This document shows, piece after piece, positions 50,472 to 60,164 of a DNA stretch of 64,000 nucleotides; the stretch's first letter is position 1, and each line of letters begins with the position of its first letter. The notes under the pieces were generated by a model, which worked only from the letters and a program-made list of their open reading frames with translations, ran no database searches and had not been told where the DNA came from. Position numbers and translations under genes: made by a program. The stretch is from positions 62,001 through 126,000 of the forward strand of contig NZ_BCYV01000014.1 in assembly GCF_001598375.1 (NCBI RefSeq), written 5' to 3'. Source of the DNA: Novosphingobium capsulatum NBRC 12533. Lineage in GTDB: Bacteria; Pseudomonadota; Alphaproteobacteria; Sphingomonadales; Sphingomonadaceae.

Positions 50472-51359
50472 GTGGCGGTGATTGCGTTTCACGGCGACCC
50501 CCTGGTCAAGGCGCAGGCGCTCGATCGCCTGCAGCGGCATGTCGCAGCGGGTAGCTTCGTCTATTTCCCGGCCTGGGAAAACGGAAACGCGAACGTTATC
50601 GGTGCGGTCGTCGAGGCCGATGATACGCCCGCTTATGCCGAGCGGCTGGGATACCCGCTTGCCTTGGCTGAGACCCTGCCGATGCTGGTCAACGGCTTTC
50701 GTCCGCAGCCTGAGGCGGTGCGTTTCGCGCTAGCCTGGCTAGAGCGGACACCGGTGGGCGCGGATCTTACGACGATCGTTTCGCAGCTCGTGCTTGACCT
50801 GCTCGCCAACGCGGACCTGGTGAAGCTGACTGAACGATATCCCGATGTCGAGCAGAGCCGGCAGGCGATCATGGCGCTGCACTGCCGCGCGATCGACGGC
50901 GAGGAACCCGATCGCAAGACGTGGAAAGCCGCGCGCCTCGCCGCCGTGGCTGCGACGGATGCTGTAGATGAAGCGGCGCTGGAACGCCGGGCCGCACAGG
51001 TCGTGGAAGCTGCGGCTTGGCCGGGCACCATGCGGACCGTGCTGCGCGACACGCTGAACGGGCTGGGCACCGCCGAACTCCATCTGTCCCTGTCCGAGGC
51101 TGGCTGGACCGAGGAAAACGAGAGTCGCGTCTTCCATATTCGCCAGCAGGCAGAGACCGACGGATACAAGGCCGAACTTTCCGGGCTCGACCGCGTGCTG
51201 GCGATCCTGGATGCCGATCATCCGGCGCTGGCAGAGCAATTTCGCGTGCGGCTGGATCTCATGGAGGAATCGAGCGCGCGATATCGGGCCCTGGCCTGGA
51301 AGGCGATCGAACGGATGGAACAGGCACCGATTGCCGCAACACGGCTTGCGGCGCAATGA
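50472..51359 (+). CDS. Unknown protein, 295 aa
   Basis: I cannot assign this protein to a named family. It starts [27 protein letters not shown] and is predicted mostly helical, with no signal peptide, membrane segment or cysteine cluster. A middle stretch of alanine-rich helices ([20 protein letters not shown]) is followed by [33 protein letters not shown] 50472 directly follows the thioredoxin stop, and its end overlaps trxB by 4 bases, so it is translated with both. That position suggests a cytoplasmic partner in peptide reduction or breakdown. Confidence 0.75.
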   Translation: MAVIAFHGDPLVKAQALDRLQRHVAAGSFVYFPAWENGNANVIGAVVEADDTPAYAERLGYPLALAETLPMLVNGFRPQPEAVRFALAWLERTPVGADLTTIVSQLVLDLLANADLVKLTERYPDVEQSRQAIMALHCRAIDGEEPDRKTWKAARLAAVAATDAVDEAALERRAAQVVEAAAWPGTMRTVLRDTLNGLGTAELHLSLSEAGWTEENESRVFHIRQQAETDGYKAELSGLDRVLAILDADHPALAEQFRVRLDLMEESSARYRALAWKAIERMEQAPIAATRLAAQ

Positions 51360-52369
51360 CGCTGGAACGCGAAATCGCGGGGGTCGCCGAGGTAGATAGC
51401 CGGCACAGCAAGGTGCTGATCATCGGCTCTGGCCCGGCAGGATATACTGCGGCTGTCTACGCCGCGCGGGCGGCGCTGGCGCCCACGCTGGTCGAAGGAC
51501 CGCAGCCCGGTGGGCAATTGACCATTACGACCGATGTCGAGAACTGGCCGGGCGACGCCAGCGTGCTCGGTCCCGATCTGATGGCGCGAATGGGCGAACA
51601 GGTGCGCCAGGCGGGCGTCGACGTGGTCGGCGACGTCATCGTCAAGGTCGATCTGGGGCGGGCGCCGTTCCTGGCAATCGGTGATGGCGGCGTACACTAT
51701 ACCGCTGACACGATCGTCATCGCCACTGGTGCGTCAGCGCGCTGGCTGGGGCTGGGCAGCGAGACCGAATTTCGCGGGCGCGGCGTATCGGCCTGCGCGA
51801 CGTGCGACGGATTCTTTTACCGGGGGCGGATTTGCGCGGTCGTCGGCGGCGGCAATACGGCGGTCGAGGAAGCACTGTACCTGACCAATTTCGCCGAGAA
51901 GGTCTATCTGATCCACCGCCGCGACACCTTGCGGGCCGATCGGACCAACCAGGCGCGCCTTCATGCCAATCCCAGGATCGAGATGGTGTGGAACGCTGAA
52001 GTGGCCGAGGTGCTGGGCAACAGCGCTGGTGTAACCGGCGTGGCCCTGCGCGACACGCGTGATGGCGCGGTATCGCAGCTGGCGGTGCATGGGCTGTTTG
52101 TCGCGATCGGCCACGATCCGGCCACTGCCCTCTTCCAGGGGCAACTGCACATGGACGAGGAGGGCTACATCCTCGTCACCCCCGGTTCCACCGCAACCAG
52201 CGTGCCCGGTGTGTTTGCGGCGGGTGATGTGCAGGACAAGCAGTTTCGCCAGGCCGTTACGTCTGCCGGCATGGGCTGCATGGCTGCACTGGAAGCCGAG
52301 CGCTACCTGGCCGGGCACAATAGCCATGCGATCGCAGCCGACGACGCCGACACCGGCCTGACGGTCTGA
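51356..52369 (+). CDS. trxB: Thioredoxin-disulfide reductase
   Basis: A 337-aa low-molecular-weight thioredoxin reductase. The FAD motif [18 protein letters not shown], the redox-active CATC (Cys147, Cys150), the NADPH motif [15 protein letters not shown] and the C-terminal [19 protein letters not shown] are all present. About 15 extra residues precede the FAD motif. ATG 51356 overlaps the unknown gene (ATGA). It would recycle the thioredoxin two genes upstream. A dedicated thioredoxin pair inside a peptide-import operon is uncommon. Confidence 0.94.
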   Translation: MTLEREIAGVAEVDSRHSKVLIIGSGPAGYTAAVYAARAALAPTLVEGPQPGGQLTITTDVENWPGDASVLGPDLMARMGEQVRQAGVDVVGDVIVKVDLGRAPFLAIGDGGVHYTADTIVIATGASARWLGLGSETEFRGRGVSACATCDGFFYRGRICAVVGGGNTAVEEALYLTNFAEKVYLIHRRDTLRADRTNQARLHANPRIEMVWNAEVAEVLGNSAGVTGVALRDTRDGAVSQLAVHGLFVAIGHDPATALFQGQLHMDEEGYILVTPGSTATSVPGVFAAGDVQDKQFRQAVTSAGMGCMAALEAERYLAGHNSHAIAADDADTGLTV

Positions 52370-52380
52370 AAGGGACATCG

Positions 52381-54414
52381 ATGACACCGAACCCGCTGCT
52401 CGACACGCTGGCACTGCCGCGTTTTGAGGATATCCGACCTGAGCACATCGTACCCGCGCTTGATCAGGCGATTGCCGAACACCGCGCAGTGGTTGCCAGG
52501 ATCGTCGAGACCCGGCCGACCCGATTTGCCGAGGCATGGATGCCATTGGAACGCGCCGACACGGCGATTGCGGGCATCTGGTCTGCCGTGTCGCATCTTC
52601 ACGGCGTTGCCGACACGCCCGATCTACGCGCGGCCTATGCTGCCGGAGAGGTTCTGCTGGTGGAAAACCACCTTCGGGTCATGCAGAACGAGGCGCTCTA
52701 TGCTGTGCTGGTCGCGCTGACCCGGACCGGCGAGTTTGCCGGGCTTGCCGATGCGGATCGCGCCGCCGTGCTGCACAGGGTCCGCGACTTCACGCTCGCC
52801 GGCGTGGCCCTCCCGTCTCAGGATCGCGCTCGCTTTGCCGCGCTTTCGGTGGAACTGTCGCAGCTCTCGACTGCGTTCGGCAATGCTGTACTCGATGCCA
52901 CCGATGCCTGGTTTGAACATATCACGGACGAAGCGCTGCTCGCCGGGCTTGCAGATACGGACAAAGCGATGTTCGCCGAGGCGGCGCGGGCCAAGGGCCT
53001 TTTGGGGTGGGTCGTCACGCTGCAGATGCCGAGTGTCAGCGCCGTCCTGACTTTCGCGGCAAACCGCGACCTGCGCGAGCGGGTCTATGCCGCCGCCGGC
53101 ACGCGCGCCTCTGATCAGGGGCCCCATGCCGGGCAGTTCGACAATTCGCAGCGGATCGCCGATATCCTCGTGCGGCGCCACGAGGCTGCCCGGCTGCTCG
53201 GCTTTGCCGACCCGGTCGAATGGTCGCTTGCCACCAAGATGGCGCCGGGCGCGGGCGAGGTCATTGCTTTCCTGCGTGATCTTGCTGACCGCGCGAAACC
53301 TGCCGCAACGGCAGAGATCGCCGCGCTGGCCGGCTATGCGGCGGCATATCTGGGCATCGCCGACCTGCAACCGTGGGACATCGCTTATGTCGGCGAGCGG
53401 ATGCGCGAGGCGCAGTATGCGATCGACGAGCAGCAGGTGCGCGCCCATTTCCCGGTGGAGCGCGTCGTCGCGGGCTGGCAGCGGCTGCTCTACCGCTTGT
53501 TCGGCATTCGCCTGACTGCGCGGCCCGACATTGCCGTCTATCATCCCGATGCATGCTATTACGACGTAGCCGACGAACAAGGGACGGTCTTCGCGGGCGT
53601 CTATGTCGATCTGCATGCCCGCCCGGGCAAGCGCGGTGGCGCCTGGATGGCGCAGGCGCGGCCCCGGCTGAACGACGGCAATGTCCGGCGCGTGCCCGTT
53701 GCCTACCTCGTCTGCAACTTCGCGCCGAAGACGCACGATGCGCCTTCGCTGCTCAGCCACAAGGAGGTTGTCACTTTCCTGCACGAGACCGGGCATTGCC
53801 TGCATCACCTGTTCACGCGCGTTGACCGCCCCAACATTGCCGGCACCAATGGGTTCGAGTGGGATGCAATCGAACTGCCCAGCCAGTTGATGGAGGATTT
53901 TGCGTGGAACCGCGCCACGCTGCGCGACATGTCGGGCCACCATGAAACCGGTGCGCCGTTGCCCGATGCGGTGTTCGACACGCTCGTTGCCGCGCGTCAT
54001 TTCCTGTCGGGCATGTTCATCGTGCGCCAGGTCGAATTGGCGCTGTTCGACCTGTTCCTGCATCTCGGAACGCTGGGAAGCGACCCGATCGAGGTGATCG
54101 CGGCGGTGCGCGACGAGGTGGCCGTGGTGCATCCACCGGCCTGGCACCGCTTCCCGCATGCTTTCACCCATATTTTCGCGGGCGCCTATGCATCTGGCTA
54201 TTACAGCTATCTCTGGGCAGAAGTGCTGGCTGCCGATGGGTTCCAACGCTTTGCCGAGGCCGGCACGATCGATCGCGTCACGGCGGAAAAGCTGCGCGAC
54301 GACATCCTCGCGCGGGGTGCCAGCCGTTCGGCAGCGGAAAGCTTTCGCGCGTTCCGGGGGCGCGATGCACAGCCGCATGCGATGCTGGCGCGGCACGGAC
54401 TGGTCCGTCTGTGA
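52381..54414 (+). CDS. M3-family oligopeptidase (Dcp/OpdA-like)
   Basis: A 677-aa zinc oligopeptidase of family M3. The catalytic motif is HETGH (468-472) within FLHETGHCLHHLF, with the third metal ligand in GTNGFEWDAIELPSQLMEDF. The C-terminal part has FAGAYASGYYSYLWAEVLAADGFQRF, typical of Dcp and OpdA. It lacks a signal peptide, so it acts in the cytoplasm on short peptides. It follows trxB by 11 bases and would finish the breakdown begun by TldD/TldE. Confidence 0.93.
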   Translation: MTPNPLLDTLALPRFEDIRPEHIVPALDQAIAEHRAVVARIVETRPTRFAEAWMPLERADTAIAGIWSAVSHLHGVADTPDLRAAYAAGEVLLVENHLRVMQNEALYAVLVALTRTGEFAGLADADRAAVLHRVRDFTLAGVALPSQDRARFAALSVELSQLSTAFGNAVLDATDAWFEHITDEALLAGLADTDKAMFAEAARAKGLLGWVVTLQMPSVSAVLTFAANRDLRERVYAAAGTRASDQGPHAGQFDNSQRIADILVRRHEAARLLGFADPVEWSLATKMAPGAGEVIAFLRDLADRAKPAATAEIAALAGYAAAYLGIADLQPWDIAYVGERMREAQYAIDEQQVRAHFPVERVVAGWQRLLYRLFGIRLTARPDIAVYHPDACYYDVADEQGTVFAGVYVDLHARPGKRGGAWMAQARPRLNDGNVRRVPVAYLVCNFAPKTHDAPSLLSHKEVVTFLHETGHCLHHLFTRVDRPNIAGTNGFEWDAIELPSQLMEDFAWNRATLRDMSGHHETGAPLPDAVFDTLVAARHFLSGMFIVRQVELALFDLFLHLGTLGSDPIEVIAAVRDEVAVVHPPAWHRFPHAFTHIFAGAYASGYYSYLWAEVLAADGFQRFAEAGTIDRVTAEKLRDDILARGASRSAAESFRAFRGRDAQPHAMLARHGLVRL

Positions 54415-54543
54415 TTGCCGATGCGGGCGGCGTCCTTGTGGGCGTCGCCACGCATTGGCCTTCGCCACGCGCGCTCCAACTTCCCTCCACATTTCCTCCA
54501 TTGAAGCTCGGTACGGCGGGCCGGCTCAACGCGAGGAAATCCC

Positions 54544-55458
54544 ATGGCGACAAGAGAAGGCCCGATAAAGTCGACACGCACGCCGATCTGGATCGGATTG
54601 GGCGGCGCCGGCGCAGCCTTGCTGGCCACCGTCATCAATCCCCTGCTCGGCTCGGAAGCCAACGAGCAGGTGCAGATCTTTTTTAGTGAAACCGCGAAGT
54701 ACATCGCCTTTGCGACTACCTTCTTCGTGGTGTTCTGGGTGCTGCTCGACAAGCCCCTGAAGAAACGCAAGCTGTCGCGCAAGCCTTGGCCCAAGCCCAG
54801 CCAGGTGTTTCGCGAGGCGCTGTTCAGTACCTGCACGCAGGTGATTTTCATTGCTGTCGATATCTGGACGGCGTTTCTCGTCCCGGCATCGGAAAAAAAC
54901 AGCTATAGCGACATCGCCACCCACGGGTGGGCCTATTACGCGATGATCCTGTTCTTTGTGTTTGTGATCCACGATGCGTATTTCTATTGGATGCATCGCA
55001 TCATGCATCACCCGAAGCTGTATGATCGGGTGCACAAGGTTCACCACGAGAGCACCGACCCGACGCCTTACTCGGCGTTCCACTTCCACCCGCTGGAGGC
55101 GCTGGGTGAAGCAGGCGCGGCGGTGGCCATGCTCCCCCTGTTTCTCCTCTTGCCGTGGCACGTTTCGATCCCGGTGGTCTGGGGGCTGGGCCAGCTGGCG
55201 TTGAACGTGATCGGCCACCTTGGTTATGAGGTCTATCCGTCCTGGTGGCTCAAGGTTCCGGTGCTGAAGTGGAAGAACACCGCGATGCATCACTACATGC
55301 ATCACCAGATGGTCCGCGGAAACTATGGATTGTATTTCCGCTGGTGGGACAAAATCTGCGGGACCGAGTTCAAGAACCTCGAAACCAAGTATGACGCCCT
55401 GTTCAAGGACGCCAAGGTGGCCGAAGTTCCAGCCGGCCAGCCGGCGGGCCAGGCCTGA
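54544..55458 (+). CDS. Sterol desaturase / fatty-acid hydroxylase family membrane protein
   Basis: A 304-aa membrane-bound di-iron oxygenase of the fatty acid hydroxylase superfamily. The eight-histidine pattern is clear: HDAYFYWMHRIMHH from His143, HKVHH soon after, and MHHYMHHQ near residue 243. About four or five hydrophobic helices are present. The gene lies 129 bases after the oligopeptidase in the same direction, so it may have its own promoter. Its substrate, a lipid, carotenoid or sterol-like compound, is unknown, and its link to the peptide operon is uncertain. Confidence 0.9.
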   Translation: MATREGPIKSTRTPIWIGLGGAGAALLATVINPLLGSEANEQVQIFFSETAKYIAFATTFFVVFWVLLDKPLKKRKLSRKPWPKPSQVFREALFSTCTQVIFIAVDIWTAFLVPASEKNSYSDIATHGWAYYAMILFFVFVIHDAYFYWMHRIMHHPKLYDRVHKVHHESTDPTPYSAFHFHPLEALGEAGAAVAMLPLFLLLPWHVSIPVVWGLGQLALNVIGHLGYEVYPSWWLKVPVLKWKNTAMHHYMHHQMVRGNYGLYFRWWDKICGTEFKNLETKYDALFKDAKVAEVPAGQPAGQA

Positions 55459-55467
55459 TCGATACTG

Positions 55468-55506
55468 CTCGCTGCTGCTTGCCCGACGGAAGGCAGCAGC
55501 AGCGAG
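55468..55506. terminator. Hairpin after the sterol-desaturase gene
   Basis: CTCGCTGCTGCTTGCC (55468-55483) pairs with GGCAGCAGCAGCGAG (55492-55506), with one bulged T. It starts 10 bases after the stop codon. No T-run follows. Confidence 0.55.
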
Positions 55507-55636
55507 AAGTCTCACTGGCGGGGCAACCCCGGCGCGGCGCCCAGCCCGCGTGGACAAATCCAGCGCTTCGGGAACGACCGAAAGTGGCGGCTGGCTGCCG
55601 CATGCGCGATGACGGCAGCCGAGGTGCAAGTTATCA

Positions 55637-55726
55637 AGCTGGACCCCGGATCAAGTCCGGGGTGACGAAGAATTTGAGAGAATATATGTACTTATCGTCA
55701 CCCCGGACTTGATCCGGGGTCCAGCT
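55637..55726. repeat. Perfect 32-bp inverted repeat
   Basis: The arm at 55637-55668 (AGCTGGACCCCGGATCAAGT, then CCGGGGTGACGA) is exactly inverted at 55695-55726, with a 26-base A/T-rich spacer. Each arm carries its own palindrome around CCCCGGA/TCCGGGG. The shorter palindrome at 5239-5265 shares GTCACCCCGG. This looks like a paired REP-type element and may also stop transcription between the convergent operons. Confidence 0.85.
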
Positions 55727-55796
55727 GTTCTGCTTGTGTAAAACGCCAGCATGGCCGCAAGGGGGCGTTTCCGGGCATCGCATTCGTCCACAGACC

Positions 55797-56804
55797 TTAG
55801 TCGTCGTGCGACAGTCTCACGACGACCTTGCCGATGGCCGAACGGTTGGCCAGCCGCGCGATCGCGGCGCCGCCTTCGGCGAGGGGGAAGACGCGGTCGA
55901 TCCTTGGCTTGATCTGTCCGTTCTGCCACCAGTGCAGCAGTTCGCGCACATGGGCGCGATGGCGTTCCGGTTCGCGGGAAACGAAGCCGCCCCAGAAAAC
56001 GCCGCGCACGTCGCAGGCTTTCAACAGCGTCAGGTTGAGCGGCAGATGCGGTATCCCCGCCGGGAAGCCGGTGACGAGGTAGCGACCTTCCCAGGCAATG
56101 CTGCGGAGCGCCGGCTCGGCATAATCGCCACCCACGGGATCGTAGATCACATGCGCGCCGTGTGGGCCCACGGCCGCCTTGAACGTTTCGGCCAGCGCCT
56201 TGGACGCGGCCTTGTCCAAGGGGCCTGATGGATAGATCACCGTGCTGTCGGCACCGGCCTGGCGCGCGGCGGCGGCCTTTTCCGCGCTGGAAACGGCGGC
56301 GACGACCGTAGCCCCAAGCGCCTTGCCGATCTCGATCGCAGACAGGCCGATGCCGCCCGCCGCGCCCAGGACCAGCAGCGTTTCGCCAGCCTTGAGTTGC
56401 CCGCGATCCTTCAGCGCGTGGATCGTGGTGCCATAGGTGAACACGAGCGCGGCGCCTTCGACCGGATCGGCGCCGTCGGGCAGGCGGATGGCCGAGGCGG
56501 CGGGAACGATGACCTTTTCGGCCAGCCCGCCGCCAAGCGTGATCGCGATCAACCGATCGCCGATCGCCCAATCCTCCACGCCCTCGCCCAGCGCATCGAC
56601 GATACCGCAAACCTCCGAGCCCGGTGCGAAGGGGCGGGTTGGCTTGAACTGGTACTTGTCCTCGATGATGAGCACATCGGGATAGTTGATGGCGCAGGCG
56701 ATGACGCGGATCCGCAGTTCCGATCGGCCGGGCTGCGGCGTTGGCAGCTCGGCCAGTTCCAGCGTTTCAGGGCCGCCGGGCGCGCGCGAGATGAGCGCCT
56801 TCAT
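55797..56804 (-). CDS. NADPH:quinone oxidoreductase-type MDR
   Basis: A 335-aa zinc-independent MDR of the quinone oxidoreductase/Qor-like group. Typical motifs are LPTPQPGRSELRIRVIACAINYPDVL, FAPGSEVCGIVDALGEGV, VLGAAGGIGLSAIEIGK (cofactor) and YDPVGGDYAEPAL. ATG 56804 shares a base with the thiolase stop (TGATG). It is the last gene of the minus-strand beta-oxidation operon. It could reduce an enoyl-CoA or a quinone-like intermediate. This is a different MDR branch from the three CurA-like copies. Confidence 0.9.
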   Translation of the reverse strand: MKALISRAPGGPETLELAELPTPQPGRSELRIRVIACAINYPDVLIIEDKYQFKPTRPFAPGSEVCGIVDALGEGVEDWAIGDRLIAITLGGGLAEKVIVPAASAIRLPDGADPVEGAALVFTYGTTIHALKDRGQLKAGETLLVLGAAGGIGLSAIEIGKALGATVVAAVSSAEKAAAARQAGADSTVIYPSGPLDKAASKALAETFKAAVGPHGAHVIYDPVGGDYAEPALRSIAWEGRYLVTGFPAGIPHLPLNLTLLKACDVRGVFWGGFVSREPERHRAHVRELLHWWQNGQIKPRIDRVFPLAEGGAAIARLANRSAIGKVVVRLSHDD

Positions 56805-57976
56805 CACAGCACCTCGAACAGGCCGGCCGCGCCCATGCCGCCGCCCACGCACATCGTCACGACAACGTGCCGCGCACCGCGCCGCTTGCCCTCGATCAAC
56901 GCGTGACCGACCATGCGTGCGCCCGACATGCCATAGGGATGGCCGATCGAGATGGCGCCGCCATTGACGTTGAGCCGGTCATCGGGAATGCCCAGCGTGT
57001 CGCGGCAATACAGCACCTGCACGGCAAAGGCTTCGTTAAGCTCCCACAGCCCGATGTCGTCCATGCCAAGGCCGAACCGTTCGAGCAGCTTGGGCACTGC
57101 AAAGACCGGGCCGATGCCCATTTCATCGGGCTCGGTGCCGGCCATTGCCATGCCGACATAGCGGCCGAGCGGCGTGAGCCCGCGATCGGCAGCCAGCCTG
57201 GCTTCCATGACCACGCAGGCCGAAGCGCCATCGGACAGTTGCGATGCGTTGCCCGCGGTGATGACGCCGCCTTCGACCACCGGCTTGAGCGCGGCGAGCC
57301 CATCTGCCGTGGTCTCCGGGCGATTGCCCTCGTCCTTGGTCAGCGTGACGTCGCGGTGCGAAATTTCGCCGGTGGCCTTGTCGGCGACGGCCATCGTCGC
57401 GGTTACGGGTACGATTTCCTGGTCGAAGGCCCCGGCGGCCTGGGCTCTGGCCGTCTGTTGCTGCGAGCGCAACGCATAGGCATCCTGCGCGGCGCGCGAG
57501 ATGCCATAGCGCTTGGCGACAATCTCGGCGGTCTGAAGCATCGGCATGTAGATGTCTGGTACCATCGCGAGCAGCGCGCGATCGGGCTCCACCCGCATTT
57601 GCGGCGTCTGCACCAGCGAAATGGATTCAACGCCGCCGGCAACGACCACGTCCATGCGATCGACGATGACCTGCTTGGCAGCCGTGGCGATCGCCATGAG
57701 CCCGGAGGAGCATTGCCGGTCGATGGTGAGGCCCGAGACCGTTACCGGCAGGCCAGCGCGCAAGGCGGCGGTGCGCCCGATCGTGTGCTGCACGCCCTGC
57801 GGCAAGGCAGAGCCGATGATGCAATCGTCAATTTCGGCCGGGTCCACGCCGGCCCGCTCGACGGCGCTGCGGATCGCATGCGCGGCGAGGGTGGGGGAGG
57901 GGGTGGCGTTGAACGCGCCGCGATAGGCGCGGCCGATCGGCGTACGGGCGGTGGAAACGATGACGGCTTCGCGCAC
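56804..57976 (-). CDS. Thiolase (acetyl-CoA C-acyltransferase)
   Basis: A 390-aa thiolase for the final cleavage step of beta-oxidation. Its catalytic residues lie in [10 protein letters not shown] (Cys near 88), [10 protein letters not shown] and TMCVGGGMG. The start is GTG 57976, because AGGAG lies about 6 bases before it on the minus strand; an ATG further upstream adds 14 non-family residues. It is coupled to the following MDR by TGATG and lies 17 bases after the MaoC gene. Confidence 0.93.
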   Translation of the reverse strand: MREAVIVSTARTPIGRAYRGAFNATPSPTLAAHAIRSAVERAGVDPAEIDDCIIGSALPQGVQHTIGRTAALRAGLPVTVSGLTIDRQCSSGLMAIATAAKQVIVDRMDVVVAGGVESISLVQTPQMRVEPDRALLAMVPDIYMPMLQTAEIVAKRYGISRAAQDAYALRSQQQTARAQAAGAFDQEIVPVTATMAVADKATGEISHRDVTLTKDEGNRPETTADGLAALKPVVEGGVITAGNASQLSDGASACVVMEARLAADRGLTPLGRYVGMAMAGTEPDEMGIGPVFAVPKLLERFGLGMDDIGLWELNEAFAVQVLYCRDTLGIPDDRLNVNGGAISIGHPYGMSGARMVGHALIEGKRRGARHVVVTMCVGGGMGAAGLFEVL

Positions 57977-57993
57977 GAGAATCTCCTGATTTT

Positions 57994-58446
57994 TCAAATC
58001 GTGAATTGGGTGAGCCACACGGCGGCAAGAGCAGGCTTGGCGTGCCCCTCGATCTCGATCGAGACATCGAGTGTCTGCTGAAAGCGGCCGGGCGCCTTCT
58101 CGGTGATGTCGACAAGTGTCGACGCCAGGCGAATCCGGCTGCCAGAGCGAACCGGCGAGATGAACCGCACGCGGTCCAGCCCATAGTTCACGCCCATCTT
58201 GACAGGCGGCATGGCGGGGCGGGTGATCGAGCCATCGAGCCAGGCGAGCAATGACAGGGTGAGGAAGCCGTGCGCGATCGTGCCGCCGAACGGCGTTTGC
58301 GCCGCGCGCGCCGGATCGACGTGGATGAACTGGTGGTCGTGCGTCGCATCGGCGAAGAGATCGATCATCTTCTGATCGACGATGACCCAGTCCGAATGGC
58401 GGGTGATGCCGATCTCTGCCTGGATGGCAGCGGTAAAATCGGTCAT
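57994..58446 (-). CDS. MaoC-family hydratase
   Basis: A 150-aa single hot-dog protein of the MaoC/NodN type that hydrates enoyl-CoA to the R-3-hydroxyacyl-CoA. The active-site stretch is [31 protein letters not shown], with the catalytic Asp and His pair. ATG 58446 overlaps the stop of the large acyl-CoA dehydrogenase by 4 bases. It supplies the hydration step of the operon; the next step, a hydroxyacyl-CoA dehydrogenase, is not encoded here. Confidence 0.93.
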   Translation of the reverse strand: MTDFTAAIQAEIGITRHSDWVIVDQKMIDLFADATHDHQFIHVDPARAAQTPFGGTIAHGFLTLSLLAWLDGSITRPAMPPVKMGVNYGLDRVRFISPVRSGSRIRLASTLVDITEKAPGRFQQTLDVSIEIEGHAKPALAAVWLTQFTI

Positions 58447-60164
58447 GCGAATGCCTCTTCCGGCAGGTTGCGCACCAGATCGCTGTGCGTGTCGACCACG
58501 CGGAGCCACGCCAGCGCCTGTGGCAGTTCGGTTTCGGCCATGAAACGGCACGCAGCGAGGATGCCTGGGCGCAGCGGACTATCGACGGCGGCCTTCCCGG
58601 CCTGGTCCAACCACAACCACATCACGACACCGTGGCCGAAGGCGCGCAGAAACAGCGTCGCATCGTCAAAGGTGTCAGCGCCGCTGCGCTTCTGCAGCCC
58701 GGCAATGGTCTGTGCCAGTCGGTCCCAGAAGGCAGTCAGGGCAGTGGCGCAACCGGCCAGGGCGCTATCCGCGCATACCGCCGTGGCGGTGATCCTGTCG
58801 CGCAGCATGGCAAGGCCGCGCCCGTCGGAAAACAGGATCTTGCGTCCCAGCAGGTCGATCGCCTGGATGCCCGTGGTGCCTTCGTGGATCGGGTTGAGGC
58901 GGTTGTCGCGGTAGAGCTGCTCGACATCGAAATCGCGCGTGTAGCCGTATCCGCCCAGAACCTGGATGGCGAGGTCGTTGGCGGCGAGACCGAACTCGGA
59001 CGACCACGTCTTGGCCACCGGGGTGAGCAGCGCGAGCAGCGCCTCTGCATCCTCGCTCGCCTGATCGACAAGGTGCGCGCAATAGAGGCAGAGCGCGATC
59101 GCACCCTCGGCATAGACCTTTTGCCGCAGGATCATGCCGCGAACGTCGGGATGGTCGATAATCGGCAGCGGATCGCCGCCCTTGGTGCCGACAGCGCGGC
59201 CTTGCACCCGTTCGCGCGCATAGCGCAGCGATTGGCGATACCCGCGATAGGCCAGGGCGGCCGCGCCCATGCCAACCCCGATCCGGGCCTCGTTCATCAT
59301 CATGAACATCTGGGCCAGCCCCTGGCCCGGCGCGCCGACGCGCCATCCGATCGCGCCCTCGCGCTCCCCGAAATTGAGCAGGCAGTTGGACGTGCCGCGA
59401 AAGCCCATCTTGTGGTTGAGCCCGGCCACGACGACATCGTTGGGCGATCCATCCGCAAGCCATTTGGGCACGATGAACAGCGAGATGCCCTTCGATCCGG
59501 CCGGAAGCGCGCCATTTTCGTCGGTGATCTTGGCGAGTACGAGGTGGACGATATTCTCGCTCACATCCTGGTCGCCGCCCGAAATCCACATCTTGTTGCC
59601 GGTGATCCGATACCGGACGCCGTGCTCGTCCTCGCCATCGGGGGTGGCGCGGGTGCGGATATCGCCCAGGCTCGAACCGGCTTGCGGCTCCGACAAGCAC
59701 ATCGTGCCAAACCAGCGCCCTGCGATCTGCGGCCGCGCGAACCGCGTGATTTGCGCGGGCGTGCCAAACGCGCTGATGAGACGGGCATTGGCCGTCGTCA
59801 GCATCGGATAGGCAGAGGTCGACACATTGGCTGCGGCAAAGACCGCATACAGCGCCAGCGACGTCGTCGTGGGAAGGCCGAGCCCGCCCAGCTCTTCGGG
59901 GAAGCTGATCCCGAACAGGCCGAGTTCGGCATAGCGGGCCAGGGCCTGCTTGATCGCGGGCAGAATATGCACGCCATCGGTATCGAGCGTTGGTTCCTGG
60001 AGGTCGGCCTGGCGATAGTGCGGCATGAATTCGTCTGCCGCGAGCTTGTGCGCCATTTCCAGCATGGCGAGGAACGTGCCATGGTCATCCCCGCCCAGTG
60101 CGTCCAGCCAGTCGCCCAGCTGGAAGGCAAGCAGTGCGGCCGAGGGCAATGCGTCGCTGCTCAT
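58443..60164 (-). CDS. Long acyl-CoA dehydrogenase (DmdC-like length)
   Basis: A 573-aa FAD acyl-CoA dehydrogenase with an extra C-terminal helical domain, the size of the DmdC/FadE5-like branch. FAD and substrate motifs include [41 protein letters not shown], and the C-terminal [42 protein letters not shown]. The Glu in HEGTTG is the base of the MCAD type. ATG 60164 shares a base with the preceding stop (TGATG). Earlier in-frame codons are antisense read-through. Such enzymes often act on unusual or bulky acyl chains. Confidence 0.92.
   Translation of the reverse strand: MSSDALPSAALLAFQLGDWLDALGGDDHGTFLAMLEMAHKLAADEFMPHYRQADLQEPTLDTDGVHILPAIKQALARYAELGLFGISFPEELGGLGLPTTTSLALYAVFAAANVSTSAYPMLTTANARLISAFGTPAQITRFARPQIAGRWFGTMCLSEPQAGSSLGDIRTRATPDGEDEHGVRYRITGNKMWISGGDQDVSENIVHLVLAKITDENGALPAGSKGISLFIVPKWLADGSPNDVVVAGLNHKMGFRGTSNCLLNFGEREGAIGWRVGAPGQGLAQMFMMMNEARIGVGMGAAALAYRGYRQSLRYARERVQGRAVGTKGGDPLPIIDHPDVRGMILRQKVYAEGAIALCLYCAHLVDQASEDAEALLALLTPVAKTWSSEFGLAANDLAIQVLGGYGYTRDFDVEQLYRDNRLNPIHEGTTGIQAIDLLGRKILFSDGRGLAMLRDRITATAVCADSALAGCATALTAFWDRLAQTIAGLQKRSGADTFDDATLFLRAFGHGVVMWLWLDQAGKAAVDSPLRPGILAACRFMAETELPQALAWLRVVDTHSDLVRNLPEEAFA

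Larger units (their letters stand above)
55459..55796. other. Non-coding region with a terminator hairpin and a long inverted repeat
   Basis: No gene is visible in these 338 bases between the sterol-desaturase stop and the convergent MDR stop. They hold a strong hairpin at 55468-55506 and the inverted repeat at 55637-55726, described separately. Confidence 0.7.
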
